From contig JAOXYC010248678.1 in assembly GCA_028565715.1 (NCBI GenBank), positions 1 to 15,840 on the forward strand: a DNA stretch of 15,840 bases, written 5' to 3'. Shown piece after piece: positions 1 to 10,900 of this stretch. The notes beneath the pieces are model-generated. The model ran no database searches and had not been told where the DNA came from. It saw nothing but the letters and a program-made list of their open reading frames with translations. The position numbers and the translations under genes are program-made. The first letter of the stretch is position 1. The number at the start of each line of letters is the position of its first letter. The stretch comes from Phoronis pallida (lineage: Eukaryota; Phoronida; Phoronidae).

Positions 1-214
1 AAGTTTACATAAATTTGTTACTTTTTGAGTAGCGGAGCTTCAAAGTTAGGGGGGCCGTCTTACCCCACTCTCCCCTACCAATACTCCTATCAAAAGTCAA
101 GGATCTACTTTGGTCTTACATTTCATCCTTTTCTTTTATTCAATTCAATCTCTTTCCATTGCAAAATCAAATTAACCCCTTCATTCTTTATAATAAACAC
201 AGTTTTTTTAATCA

Positions 215-271
215 CTTCAGCCAGGAATATTTTTTCGAGGCCTTGGCCTCAAAAAATATTCCCGGCTGAAG
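215..271. repeat. Hairpin with 27-28 bp arms
   Basis: Arms at 215-242 and 245-271 are reverse complements except for one mismatch and one extra base, with only two bases between them. The centre reads GAGGCCTTGGCCTC. Being compact and almost perfect, it is probably the core of a foldback repeat; no target duplication was identified. Confidence 0.75.
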
Positions 272-325
272 TCTGTCACGAATACAATAACCCGCAAAAT
301 ATCGGTATATACATGTAATAAGCTG

Positions 326-515
326 TATTTATTGGATGAGATTTGAAAAATCATTGAACGAGCCTTTGGCACAGGAATTGGAGAATCAATTTATCACATA
401 ACATCGCCAATTTGCAAAAAATTGTGGAGTTTTGAGAACTCTTTTGAGACAATGTAATAACGCTTTGTTGTTACTGAGGTTAGTGTTATTACAAATAGAA
501 GGGTAGTGATGTGAT
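326..515 (-). repeat. Dispersed repeat family 1, copy in reverse orientation
   Basis: It shares blocks with the copies near 6105-6380 and 7104-7419, in reverse orientation: the ATTGGATGAGATTTGAAAAA block, the ATCGCCAATTTGCAAAAAA block and the terminal AGAAGGGTAGTGAT. It lies beyond the 3' end of PHF14. The rest of 1-1289 is AT-rich and shows no gene or recognised feature besides the 215-271 hairpin. Confidence 0.65.
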
Positions 516-1197
516 CAATGTAAATACTTAGAGACGAAGTTAGAGATTCAATTCATAAAAAAACAGGCTAAACTATTCAACCTCATTAAATAGTTGATAA
601 TTTTACTGTCTAAGTAGCAATATGTATGACTTTTATATTGTCAACTCTGTAAGATTATGACAAATTGGACTTTTGTAATTTGTAAGTGTTCAATTGATGC
701 TTTTTTAAAAAAAGATTTGTGTCGTGTGAAATGCACCTAGTCAAAAACTTATAAGGTCTCTCGTGCTAGTCAAAGCAGCTCTTTGTTATAAAGGTCTGCT
801 AATGTCCTTGTTTAAATCATCACTTGTCTTCGATTGAGAATCCACTCCTTCAAATGACTTTGATACAGTCTGTTACAAGCAAGTGTTATTTGTGCATTTT
901 GAAACTGAAAAAGTGACGATCAATGCCCACATATTTTTTGTTTTTTTTGCCCACGTTCTTGCTCAATTTATTATTAATAATTCTTCACATCTGATTTAAC
1001 TCCCTCCTTTTTCAGTCCCTAATTATAACAGTGTATGTCATCACATAAGGCCTCAGGAAGAGATGTCACCTTAAGTCATTGTTATCAGCAGTTGAGCAAG
1101 GTTGCCTATATCTAACTTGTCAATTTCAAAAGTATTGTGTAAACTAATTGTGTAATGTTAAATAAATAATCAATACAATGTTTTGATAGATATGTTA

Positions 1198-1203
1198 TTT
1201 ATT
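1198..1203 (-). terminator. Candidate AATAAA polyadenylation signal
   Basis: This is a canonical AATAAA on the minus strand downstream of the PHF14 stop, in an AT-rich stretch. It is the nearest perfect hexamer found, but a variant hexamer lies much closer to the stop. Use is inferred only. Confidence 0.25.
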
Positions 1204-1289
1204 TGTTTGAAAAAAACATGAATAATAAGAAATAGAAGTTGCAAAGACAACATTTTAATCATGGACTTTCTAAACATTACTTCAGGACT

Positions 1290-1511
1290 CACAGTGGCGT
1301 ATCTGTACAGATTGCAAAACCGGATGTTGCCCCTATAACAACCAATTTCTGTAAGTGCTGTGTGTTTAGATGTGATTGAACAACCCGAAACTGTACGAAA
1401 CAACAAGAACTCAAAACTGTACTCCCAATCAATGTACACACAACGCGTACAGAAATTGGTTGTTATAGGGGCAACATCCGGTTTTGCAATCTGTACAGAT
1501 ACGCCACTGTG
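1290..1511. mobile_element. MITE-like palindrome with 64-bp perfect arms
   Basis: Positions 1290-1353 and 1448-1511 are exact reverse complements over 64 bases, separated by a 94-base centre. The ends read CACAGTGGCG and CGCCACTGTG and are flanked by GGACT on both sides (1285-1289 and 1512-1516), a possible 5-bp target duplication. There is no transposase. The CAGTGGCG end resembles hAT-type termini, but hAT duplications are usually 8 bp, so the superfamily is open. Perfect arms imply recent insertion or gene conversion. Confidence 0.85.
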
Positions 1512-1836
1512 GGACTGTAAAAAATTAGAACTGTACACAAAGAATAACAACTTTGAGTGAAAAACGGGTTTGTTAACTTGCATATAATGTTTTCTCATAA
1601 GTGATCATGTAACCCTTCTGCGAGAGGTGAAATGGCAGTTTGACTCTAGAGTTCGAAGATCAAGCTGGGGGTTGCAACAAAAGTGACAGTGAGTCCCTTA
1701 GGGATCGGGTGGATATACAATGAACTGCTTATTCGCTGCCTCCATGGAAATCTGGATGGCATGTCACCGATGGGTTTATCTTCATAAATTTTTTTATAAT
1801 CTTTATGATAGATATATCTGTACAATGGCAAAGTCT
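1512..1836 (-). other. Probable 3' untranslated region of PHF14
   Basis: This sequence follows the stop codon in transcript direction. A CATAAA variant signal lies close to the stop (1802-1807, minus) and could end a short UTR. The first canonical AATAAA I see on the minus strand is at 1198-1203, with ATTAAA at 1254-1259; using those would place the 1290-1511 palindrome inside the 3' UTR. Which is used cannot be told from sequence. A 61-codon open frame here (1646-1831) has no recognisable content. Confidence 0.4.
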
Positions 1837-1938
1837 TTAATCTGTGTCATCATCACTGATAATCTTGGATTTTGAGTCAAGTTCCTTTTCTTCGATTTCT
1901 TCCATTTTTTGTTCTGCCTCACAAGGAGTAGGTTCATC
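1837..1938 (-). CDS. PHF14: PHF14 last coding exon r: acidic C-terminus and stop
   Basis: The acceptor is atctttgcag. Thirty-three codons in phase 0, DEPTPCEAEQKMEEIEEKEL and DSKSKIISDDDTD, end at TAA (1837-1839). Vertebrate PHF14 also ends with a short acidic/charged tail after PHD4, so this is most likely the true end of the main isoform. An in-frame Met upstream of the acceptor is intronic. Confidence 0.88.
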   Translation of the reverse strand, partial: DEPTPCEAEQKMEEIEEKELDSKSKIISDDDTD

Positions 1939-4900
1939 CTGCAAAGATATTTGAATTATAAACAGACATTGAGAAAAGTTTCTTAAAACTGGAATAATAA
2001 TAATAATAATAATTGGACTAACTAACATCATGTTACAGGCAGTAAAAAGTGCAAATTTTCATTTGGTCTTTTTGGAAATTAAAATTAGGTTCACACTCTT
2101 GTATTTTGACAAGTAACTATGTAATTATGCAACATTTTAACAGTCTTATATTCAATTCTTGCTTGGTTCAAAGAAATTTCCCAACATTTAAATGAAACTA
2201 CTCACTTCATCATCGTCTGACCCCTCGGCCTCATCGCATTCCTCGCAGTGCCAGTCATAACCTTTACGTTTAGGAGTCTTCTTCAGGGGTGGATCTAGAC
2301 ATTGGAAGTGGTAGCATTTCTTACACTCGTCACACCTGTGTGGAAAATTTATTTCAATTGGAACACCTGGATTCTTTCCATACTGGCATAACAGTTAGTC
2401 CTAGGGTGAAGAATTCTTGGAAAATCCAATGTGTTAAATTGAAATTTAAACATTCAACCACATTGCAAATGAATTTAATACTTTGCCATTAAGAATTAAA
2501 ATGTTATAGAGAAGGTGAAATTTGACGATTTCAAAACAGATAAAAGGCGCAAAAATTATGAGATATGTAGCAATCAAAAGCTGTGTGTAACCCTGCAACT
2601 GTGGTAATGTTCACAGTGTTGGATTTGGTTTACAAAATCAATCGAGAAAGACTACAACCCAGAAAGATATAAATGAGTTGGCTTGGGTATTGAGCCCATC
2701 CCACAGTAACAATAGCTTAATAGCTGGGAACATTTGTTTACCTGACCATGTCAGCCTTTGTCCCTTCCTGAGTACACGTTGTACAGGCATCGTATACAAC
2801 CTCAGTCTTGCGTGTTGGGTGACTTGTCTTACGACTGTATGTGTAGATGGTTTTCTCCTTCTTAAGGATGGGCTGAAAAATTGCAAAAAGTTACAAGATA
2901 TGCACCTTTTTTTTACAATTTGGCACATTCCAATAGTGAATCCAACAAGAGAGTTATTTGGTATAAAACACTGGATTTCAAACTAAACAATGCTCAAGTT
3001 ATACATCGCTACTTAGGAATGTGAAATTATCAACTATTGAATGAGGTCAATTCTGTTGGATTGTTTGTTAAAAATTGCATCCTCACATTCATGTGAACAA
3101 ATAAATTCCTTCGCTTCTCCTGGAAATCTCTATACAGGCGGCCAATGTGACTTGATGAAATATCTCGACGGGTCACCAAGATAACTGAGATCATCTATAA
3201 CGTATTAACATCATGTTTTCGATTCAAAATGAAGGTAGTAACAAGAATGGGCAACGAAAAATGATCAAATTGTGTAAAAGAAACAGATGATTTGTCGTAT
3301 TTCAATAATTGACTATTCTACATTCTTTTCATGTTTAACTTAGATTTTAATTTCACCATCTTGACCTCTGTTGTAAAGTATGAATTCACATCCTAATTAA
3401 GTTGTTTAGTACAACAGAAATTATACTAAATAAATGCTTAAATTTAAACATAAAGAACACGGTCACATGACCCACTCACCTCGTCATCCACATCCTCTAC
3501 ATCACCGGCGTCCATCTTGTCATCTTTAGTCCCCGTCTCCACAACTCCCTCATTCTCATCAGAAACATCCTCTTTTATTTTCTCTGCCTCCAGTTTTGAG
3601 AGAGCTTTCTCAAACTTCTCCTCAATGTCATCTTTCCTTGAGAGAACTCTCTCAAAAGTCTCTTCCATGTCGTCTTTTTCACTTTCACTCTTTTCAACCA
3701 CCTTCTTCTTCCTCTTACGTTTTCGCGGTTCTGATTTTCGGCGTCTTTTCTCAGTAGGGATTTCCTCTTCATGATCACTAAGTTGAACTGGTTTTCTTTT
3801 TCTACGCTTCCTCGTCGGAGGTTTTGGTCGACTGGGTTTTGTCTGCTCAGTCTGTTCATCGTGTTCCTTGTCACTCATATCACCCGTAGCTTGCTTTTCT
3901 CGTTCCCGCCTCTGTATTTCTAGTTTTCTACGTGCCTTGGCTTTTTGACTAGATCTTGGTTTCTGAAAAAGAAAAATTAATAGAATTCTTAAAATTCAAT
4001 ATCTACTTTGAAAAGTTGATTATTCAATTGCCAAGGCTCAATGCGTGCTTTAAATTGTTTTGACCCCTTTCAATCCCTGATAATATTTTGAGTTTTCTCC
4101 ATAAGACTTCGCCTAATTTCTGTTGATATAATTTATGCTTTTTCACATGGTATGCACCAGCAAATTTGCTTTCAAGCAGGTACTATTGAATTTCACCAAC
4201 CATTCTACATTGGTTAGTAAAACTTGATGAAAGATTTGATATTAACACTAAATTATTGCAATTTTCACTTTTGCACCATCAATGGGGGGAATACAGAGCT
4301 GATGATGACAGACATTGTTGTTGCTTTTATTTTGATGAGTTTGAGAGAGCTTATTTACAACCTAGAAGCTGGTGACAAAACACAACAATACGAGAAGTGT
4401 CTCATATGAATAAAGAATGAAGAATAGTGAAATTCAACAGTACCTGTCTATAGACTCATATCACAAAGACAACATTTTGAATCAAAATTGAGGTTTGTCG
4501 TGCAGAACAATGCGACTTGTGCTTTTCTCAGCAAATGATTAAAGTTTCCAGACCCAAGCCTCACTATGATGATAATGGGAATTGCGCATGCCTGTGATAT
4601 GAGACTATATTGCTAGGTTTTGAAACTCGAGATCTCCAACAATACCTACCTTCAGTCTTGCTCGTTCTTCAGCCTGTAGCTGGTGGAGGAACTTCTTGGG
4701 TAGGTTGATTTTCTCTCGCAGTCTTCGTGGAGCGTCTGGGTCCATCTTCTTCTCTTCTACTTCCTCAGAACTGTGTTTTGCACACTCAGAACATTGCCTA
4801 GAGTGGATAAAATCTTTTGAAATATGATTCTTGAGCCAAAGGTTTGCTCAATATAACTGGGATGCACTTTAAAACTAGTTGTCCTAAGGTGATGAACGTT

Positions 4901-7900
4901 GTGGGTATTTGACACAGAAGAGACACTGTAAAATCATTTAGCCAGTTGGTAATGAGAATGAGCTTGTTTTTAGTTGTTAAAAGTAAATCCTTACCATCCC
5001 TGGAGCTTGGTTTTCTTGGGCATGCGTGTAAGTGGTGGATCTAGACAGCCCAAGTGATAGTACAATCTACACATGTCACACCTAGCTAGCTGATGTTGAT
5101 CAGTCGTCTTCTTACATAGACCACACCTGTTTGATGATAACAAGGACTATTAAACACAGAGTTCCTTGACTTATTTTAAAAGTCGGACCAAGTTTGATAT
5201 TTCATTTCATAATCAAGCATTTAGCAAGGTTTGTGAGCAAAATTTCAACTGAGTTCTGATCCTGATAAGTCAAAGAACTGAGTAGATTTTTTCCTAACAC
5301 AAAAACCAAAAGCGTGTTATTTTACTTCATATGGAGAACTAACACTATTTTACACTGTTTTTAATCAGAAATCATGAACCAAAGTCATATTTTAATGTAC
5401 ATCATAGAGCTCGCCAAAAGGCTTTTCCTATAATTGTTCAAAATCTAAATTTGAAAAATAAAAGGTCATTTAATATTACTGCTCATTGATTTTGAGAATG
5501 ACTATGACTCACTGATGAATAATTGCAGGTGGAGACTTAAGTAGTGTTGTTTTCTTGATATGAGATTTAGGTGTCTTCTTAGGCTTCAGCACACTGGGTA
5601 GAGGAAATTTCTAAAAACAGAATAATCATTTGCGCGAGTCCTTTGTTGAACACAACTTAATTGCATCTGAGTCAAACAAATCTGCAAAGGGGTGATTTGA
5701 GAGCTTTTGTGTCCGATTTTAAAGAGTAGGTTTGACTTTTTTCAGATAAAAAGCTTTCAAATCATCCCTTACAGATTTTTTGAGTTTTTTTTGACTCTGA
5801 TGCTTAGTTAGATGTTCATCAAAGGACTCCTACACAACATTTCTAGTTGATTTGAATTTTGATGCCAGTTCAGGACCAACGAGCAGACAGTATGTCTAAG
5901 ATCATTTAAAGCTGGAAAAATAACTAACAGTCTGCACTCATTTTGATATGCTTCTTCAAACATTCAGTCAAAGTTATCATAAACCATCAGGAAATGTTAG
6001 CCACCCATCAGGAAATGTTAGCCACCCATCTTAGAAATCAAAGGACTTGAAAGCATTGCACATAACTTCCAAAGTACAGAGGACAGCTTTTTAAAATATT
6101 TTTATCACATAACTACCCTTCTATTCGATGTTGTAACAATATTTAGTAACTTCAAAGGGTTATGACATTGTTGCATGGTCTAAGTGTCATGTAACTCAAA
6201 ACTCCACATATTTCGCAAATTGGCGATTTTATGTGATTGATAAATGATTCTCAAATTCATGGGAAGTAATACAACCTTTTATTGGATTCAATTTTACTTG
6301 CCAAAGGCTGGTTCTAAGATTTTTCAAATCATCCAATAAAGGGTGTTCTTACTTCCCATTCATTGTAAGAGTCACTTTATATCAGACAAGCAAAACTTAA
6401 TACACATGTATGTACTCAAAATAACAACTTAATAATGATCTTAATCAGTGGTTAAAAACTCATTACCTTTCCAGCTAACGTGCCCAGAATTTTCCACAAT
6501 TTTTCACCAGCTTCTACCAAAGTGTGGTTTGAGTCAGTAAGGCTGCTGACATTCTGCGACAGCTATAACACAATGGATACAACAGAAAGTATTTATTCAA
6601 ATGTTTCAAAATCCAATATAGAACAAAATTTGAAAATACAGACAAAGTTATAACTCGTCTGGGAACCGACACCAGGTCTCCAATTCGCAGTAAAAGTGCT
6701 CTGACAACTGAGGTTTATTGATAAATAACCTGACTGGCAATTTGTAGACCTGAGTTAGATTGAGGCCGGGTAATCTGCATTTTCAAACTATCATTTATGG
6801 CCAAATCAAAACAATAATCTATACAGATCAAGTTTATTAACTGCTTAAAAAAACTCGTCTTTACTGTTATGAGCATATTAAAAAGAGCAAAATGATCATG
6901 GAGGCATTTGGTCCACTTAAAAGACAAGGCATTGACACAGGAAGAAATTGATGAAATCAATGTTAAACAAAAAATCAGACACAAATACCATTCACAAAAA
7001 TGGAAAATTTTACATTGATCAGTCACATTTTGGAATCTGAATTTTTTTCTGACCCATTAATTATATCGTATTTATTATTCAATAAATCACAATGTATTGT
7101 TTTATCACTTAACTACCCTTATATTCGAATTGATATCACTTTGTGATATATATGTATTATTACACAGTGGAGTACACGAGTACAGAAACACGTGAAAAGC
7201 ATTGTTCGCGACAGGTAAAGTATGTTGTAATTCCCACATTTTTTCGCAAATTGGCGATGTTAAGTGATAAAATGATTCTTAAATTCATGGGAAGTATACC
7301 ACCTTTTATTGGGTTCGATTTTAAAAATCATAGAGCTAGCCAAAGGATCATTCAATGATTTTTCAAAATCTCATCCAATAAAAGGTGGTATTACTTCCCA
7401 TTTATTGTAAGAATCACTTTTTATTATTCAATAAGTCACAATGTATTGTTTTCTGCCACTTGGAAATTGAACCACCTTCACAGCAGGATTTCATCTGGTC
7501 ATGTGATTGGCTGAAATCAAGTTGCACACTGACATACCTGATCATATTTGCTGCGTAGAATCTTGCCTTGTTCTTGTAAAGTCTCGTTCTGTATGAGAAG
7601 CTCTTTCAGGTGTGACTTCATTGTGGTCAATTTAGAGTTCCTCTCTTCAAAAATGAACCAGAAGAATTTCATGAAAAATCACACAAATGACTGATCCATT
7701 TCAATTGGTCATAAAACAAAGCAATCGTTACAAGAGCTTTTCTAGCAATAACAATACCACAAAAGGCACCTTTGTTTTAGAACAACCATGTTCTTTCACT
7801 ATTATTGTAGTTGTTATTATAAATCAGTTGCCAAATTCGTTTTTAATAAATTCTTTACCGACTTATGGCAATCCTGGAATAAAAAAATGAGCCACTTTTA

Positions 7901-10900
7901 TTATCGTTACTTACTATTATTATTATCATTATTATCTATTGACCAACTACAAATAAAACAATCTCACAACAATTGACTTCCTATGGCTAAGTCAACTTCA
8001 GGGAGTAAATTTTGTTAAAAACAGTACCTGTAATAAACAAGTTTTTTTGTGTTATAAACTTCTTACGGGGAGAAAGGTGCTTACCCAGGAAATATGCCAC
8101 AAAGTCGACAGACATGGCTGGGTTGACATGTCCTTTCTTCCTAATCTCACTTCTGTCTACAGAATGGTGTGAGAGCTGTGTGTTGATGCCCAGTAGTTCA
8201 GCTTTACGGATCAGTCGTCGCACGGCTGATGCGGAGCTGGTTACAAAGCGCGGCCATTTTTCAGGAGGGGCTGTAGAATGATTGCAAACACATTTTAAAG
8301 AAGTTTATACTTGGTACTTCATGTGTTATTTTGCAGCAGGCTCTCAGCCCTACAAAGTTTGTTATTAAGGTTACGTGGGAGGTTAATTCCTAGGTGTCCT
8401 TTTCTAGGAATAACTTAAAAAGTATCAATTTTTGACCCAAACAAGTATACGTTTTCTGAAATATGAGGGATCAAACAATAAAGAAGACACGATTTGGAAT
8501 TTGTAGCGTTCTTTTGGTCACGTGACTTGGCATTTAAACTTTTTTGACTTGGTACACATTTCTCAAAAACTAGACAACCGATTTGTTTACTAGTTAATTA
8601 TTTCAACAGATAATTTCAATACAAAAAAATGCCAGGGAGGGATTCGTTTTAAACCCTTCCTTCGATATCCTAAAAAATTATCAAAAATCAAGAGTGTGGC
8701 AATTTTTCAAAAAAGTGAAAAAAATGACTTTAATAAATTTTGGGTTGAAAAAAAAATGAAATTGTTTATCTGAGTTTTGCGATACTTTTTGGAGAGAATG
8801 CCTTTTATGGTTTTTTCTATTGAAGTTTTGAAGTCTATGGATTTCATGTGTATTTTCTACAGCAAATTTTATCAAAAAAACAAAATTGCGCCTATATGCG
8901 AAATAATGCATTTTGCTCTCAAAAATTGTAAATTTCAAATTTGTGCAAAATAGGTGCATGGGCCTAAAGGTTTTAACCGAGCGCTCCGGATACAAGCGCA
9001 GTTTTTGCATAGTAATTTCAACACACGCTTTAACTTATTTCTTGCACAGTAGCCACATGGGCCTAAAGGTTTCACGTATAGGCACGTATTCACGTATAGG
9101 CGGCGCGCATGCGCTCATTTTCGGGGTTATACGGTAATTACTCACTCCAGGGGGGTTCTCTCAACTCTTTTGCAGTCTGGAATTTCCTGCGATGTCTACC
9201 AAGTTTCCTCTGAACTCTCACCTGAAAATAACCACAATAAAATTTTGAATAAAAACAAACAATTGATCTACATTTTTAATTTAAGCTTTGAATTTTCAAC
9301 ATGCAGTTGCCTGCATCTATCAGATCTCTCACGGAAAAGTCGGGTCGGAATAAAACGTTCAAGAAAGTATAATACATTTTCTCATATGAGCATTTTTGTT
9401 TTACACAACGCATTGTGTATTTTGTAATCGCACAAATTCCATGCTCTTGACTCAGAAGCTGTAGGTGGGTTACCGCTTTTCCTTGAAAACAATGTCTCAC
9501 ATCACAATTGAAAAGTCTATGACAAAATTTACAACCCCTTATGAGATATATTTGGTATTCAATAACATCTCGGGGGATATTCTAGAATAACCATGCATCA
9601 AGTTTAATTTTATTAATATATACCTCTTCTTTGCCAGCAGTGGACGGGTTTTCCAATCTGTTTTTGTTAAATGACTGGATGGCTAGCCAGTTGCGTTTCT
9701 TCATTCGTACAACATTTTTATCTGCATGCAGGCGACAGTAAGCATAGAATGGGTCAGCTATGTCCTCATCTGAAGTCGCTTCTGATAGTAAACCTTCACG
9801 TTGCGCACTGAGTTACAAGAATACAGAATATTTTTAAAGGGTTCATAACGGATGATCAATTTGTAATTGCAACAGATTTGATACTCATCATTTTTTTGTT
9901 TTGTTCTCAATTACATCATTCTTTGCCTTGATATATGGCAACAGTCACTCATCGTCGTGACAAGCCACTAATAAATAATTGCCCCTATTTAAAGGTGTAC
10001 ATTGCTTCTTATGAAATGTGAAATTATCAACTATTGAATGAGGTCAATTACGTTGGAATTTTTGTGACTCATTGCATCCTAACATTCACCTGAACGAATA
10101 ACTAGCTTCGCTTCTTCCGGAAATCTCTATACTAGGTGGCCTATGCGACTAGATAACTGAGATCAACTGTTTAACGTATGAACTTTGTGTTATCGATAAA
10201 GAATGAAGGTAGTAACACATATTGGCAATGAAAAATTATCAAACTGTGTTAAAGGAACTGACCTTCGAGTTTCATTGTATTTCATTGTTTTTGAACCAGA
10301 GCAATAAAAGTTAAAATTTGTGGCTTGAAATACTCATCTTGGTGTGTTCTATCATATTCATATGAAAAAATAGACACTTCTCGCCGATGTCAAGTAATAA
10401 ACGCGAATTTGAAATCGCAATTCTCCGCAGCGAGTTTTTAACGTTACGCCCAAACTTGAACTCTGCCCTAGTCCAAAGATGGCCTGACTGCCGGGTCCGA
10501 ATGTCTCACATCGACAGCCAAAGTGCCCACACGATACGCATTTACTAGCGCACAAGCTCTCCTTTGAGTCTCTCGTGTTACCAACTGGCAGGCGACGTTG
10601 CAATAGCTAGCTTAGTGAAGTTCTGTCTGACTGACCGAGTGTTACATAAAGCGGATCCCGAGTCGTAGTTGTGCAAGATTCAGAGATTGCGCGTTGGGGA
10701 CATGGCAATGGCGGATCGATCAAAACAATAACAAAACTAAATTGTCAGCACACTCGCTTAACGAGCTTTTGAGCTAGGTAAGTATGGGCGGTGTACTTTT
10801 CACTGTTGACAGTTGAATCTTAACTGAGCCATTTGCGATTAAAAAACGGCAACTTAAAAGTCTTTTTTCAGCTGTTTTTATCGTTTGAAAAGAGGTAGTT

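Larger units (their letters stand above)
8271..9145. other. PHF14 intron with a CpG-bearing 3' part and repeated motif
   Basis: The intron holds no protein-like frame I can support; an open minus frame at 8681-9010 is low-complexity. GGGCCTAAAGGTTT occurs twice (about 8959-8974 and 9058-9073), followed by CACGTAT repeats and a CpG-rich end at 9085-9135 with GCGCATGCGC. This could be a fragment of a repeat or a regulatory site. Confidence 0.5.

Noticed and set aside
25-318. A 97-codon plus-strand frame at the left edge.
   Set aside because: It reads through the 215-271 hairpin and AT-rich sequence and resembles no known protein.
1170-1598. A 142-codon minus-strand frame (and a plus-strand 66-codon frame inside it).
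   Set aside because: It spans the 1290-1511 palindrome; the open frame comes from the repeat, and there is no coding signal on either side.
3517-3774. An 85-codon Ser/Phe-rich plus-strand frame.
   Set aside because: It is the complement of the Lys/Glu-rich PHF14 linker exon and reflects that exon's purine-rich composition.
3575-3874. A 99-codon minus-strand frame overlapping the linker exon in a different frame.
   Set aside because: It is Arg/Lys-rich because of a shifted reading of the same biased codons, and its neighbours splice only into the other frame.
8681-9010. A 109-codon minus-strand frame rich in Phe, Lys and His.
   Set aside because: Low-complexity AT-rich translation with no family resemblance, sitting inside an intron whose flanking exons already join in frame.
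10358-10603. An 81-codon minus-strand frame containing KCVSCGHFGCRC, first considered as the missing ePHD exon.
   Set aside because: The Cys spacing does not match, there are no suitable splice sites, and the true exon was found at 11471-11565 with perfect phase.
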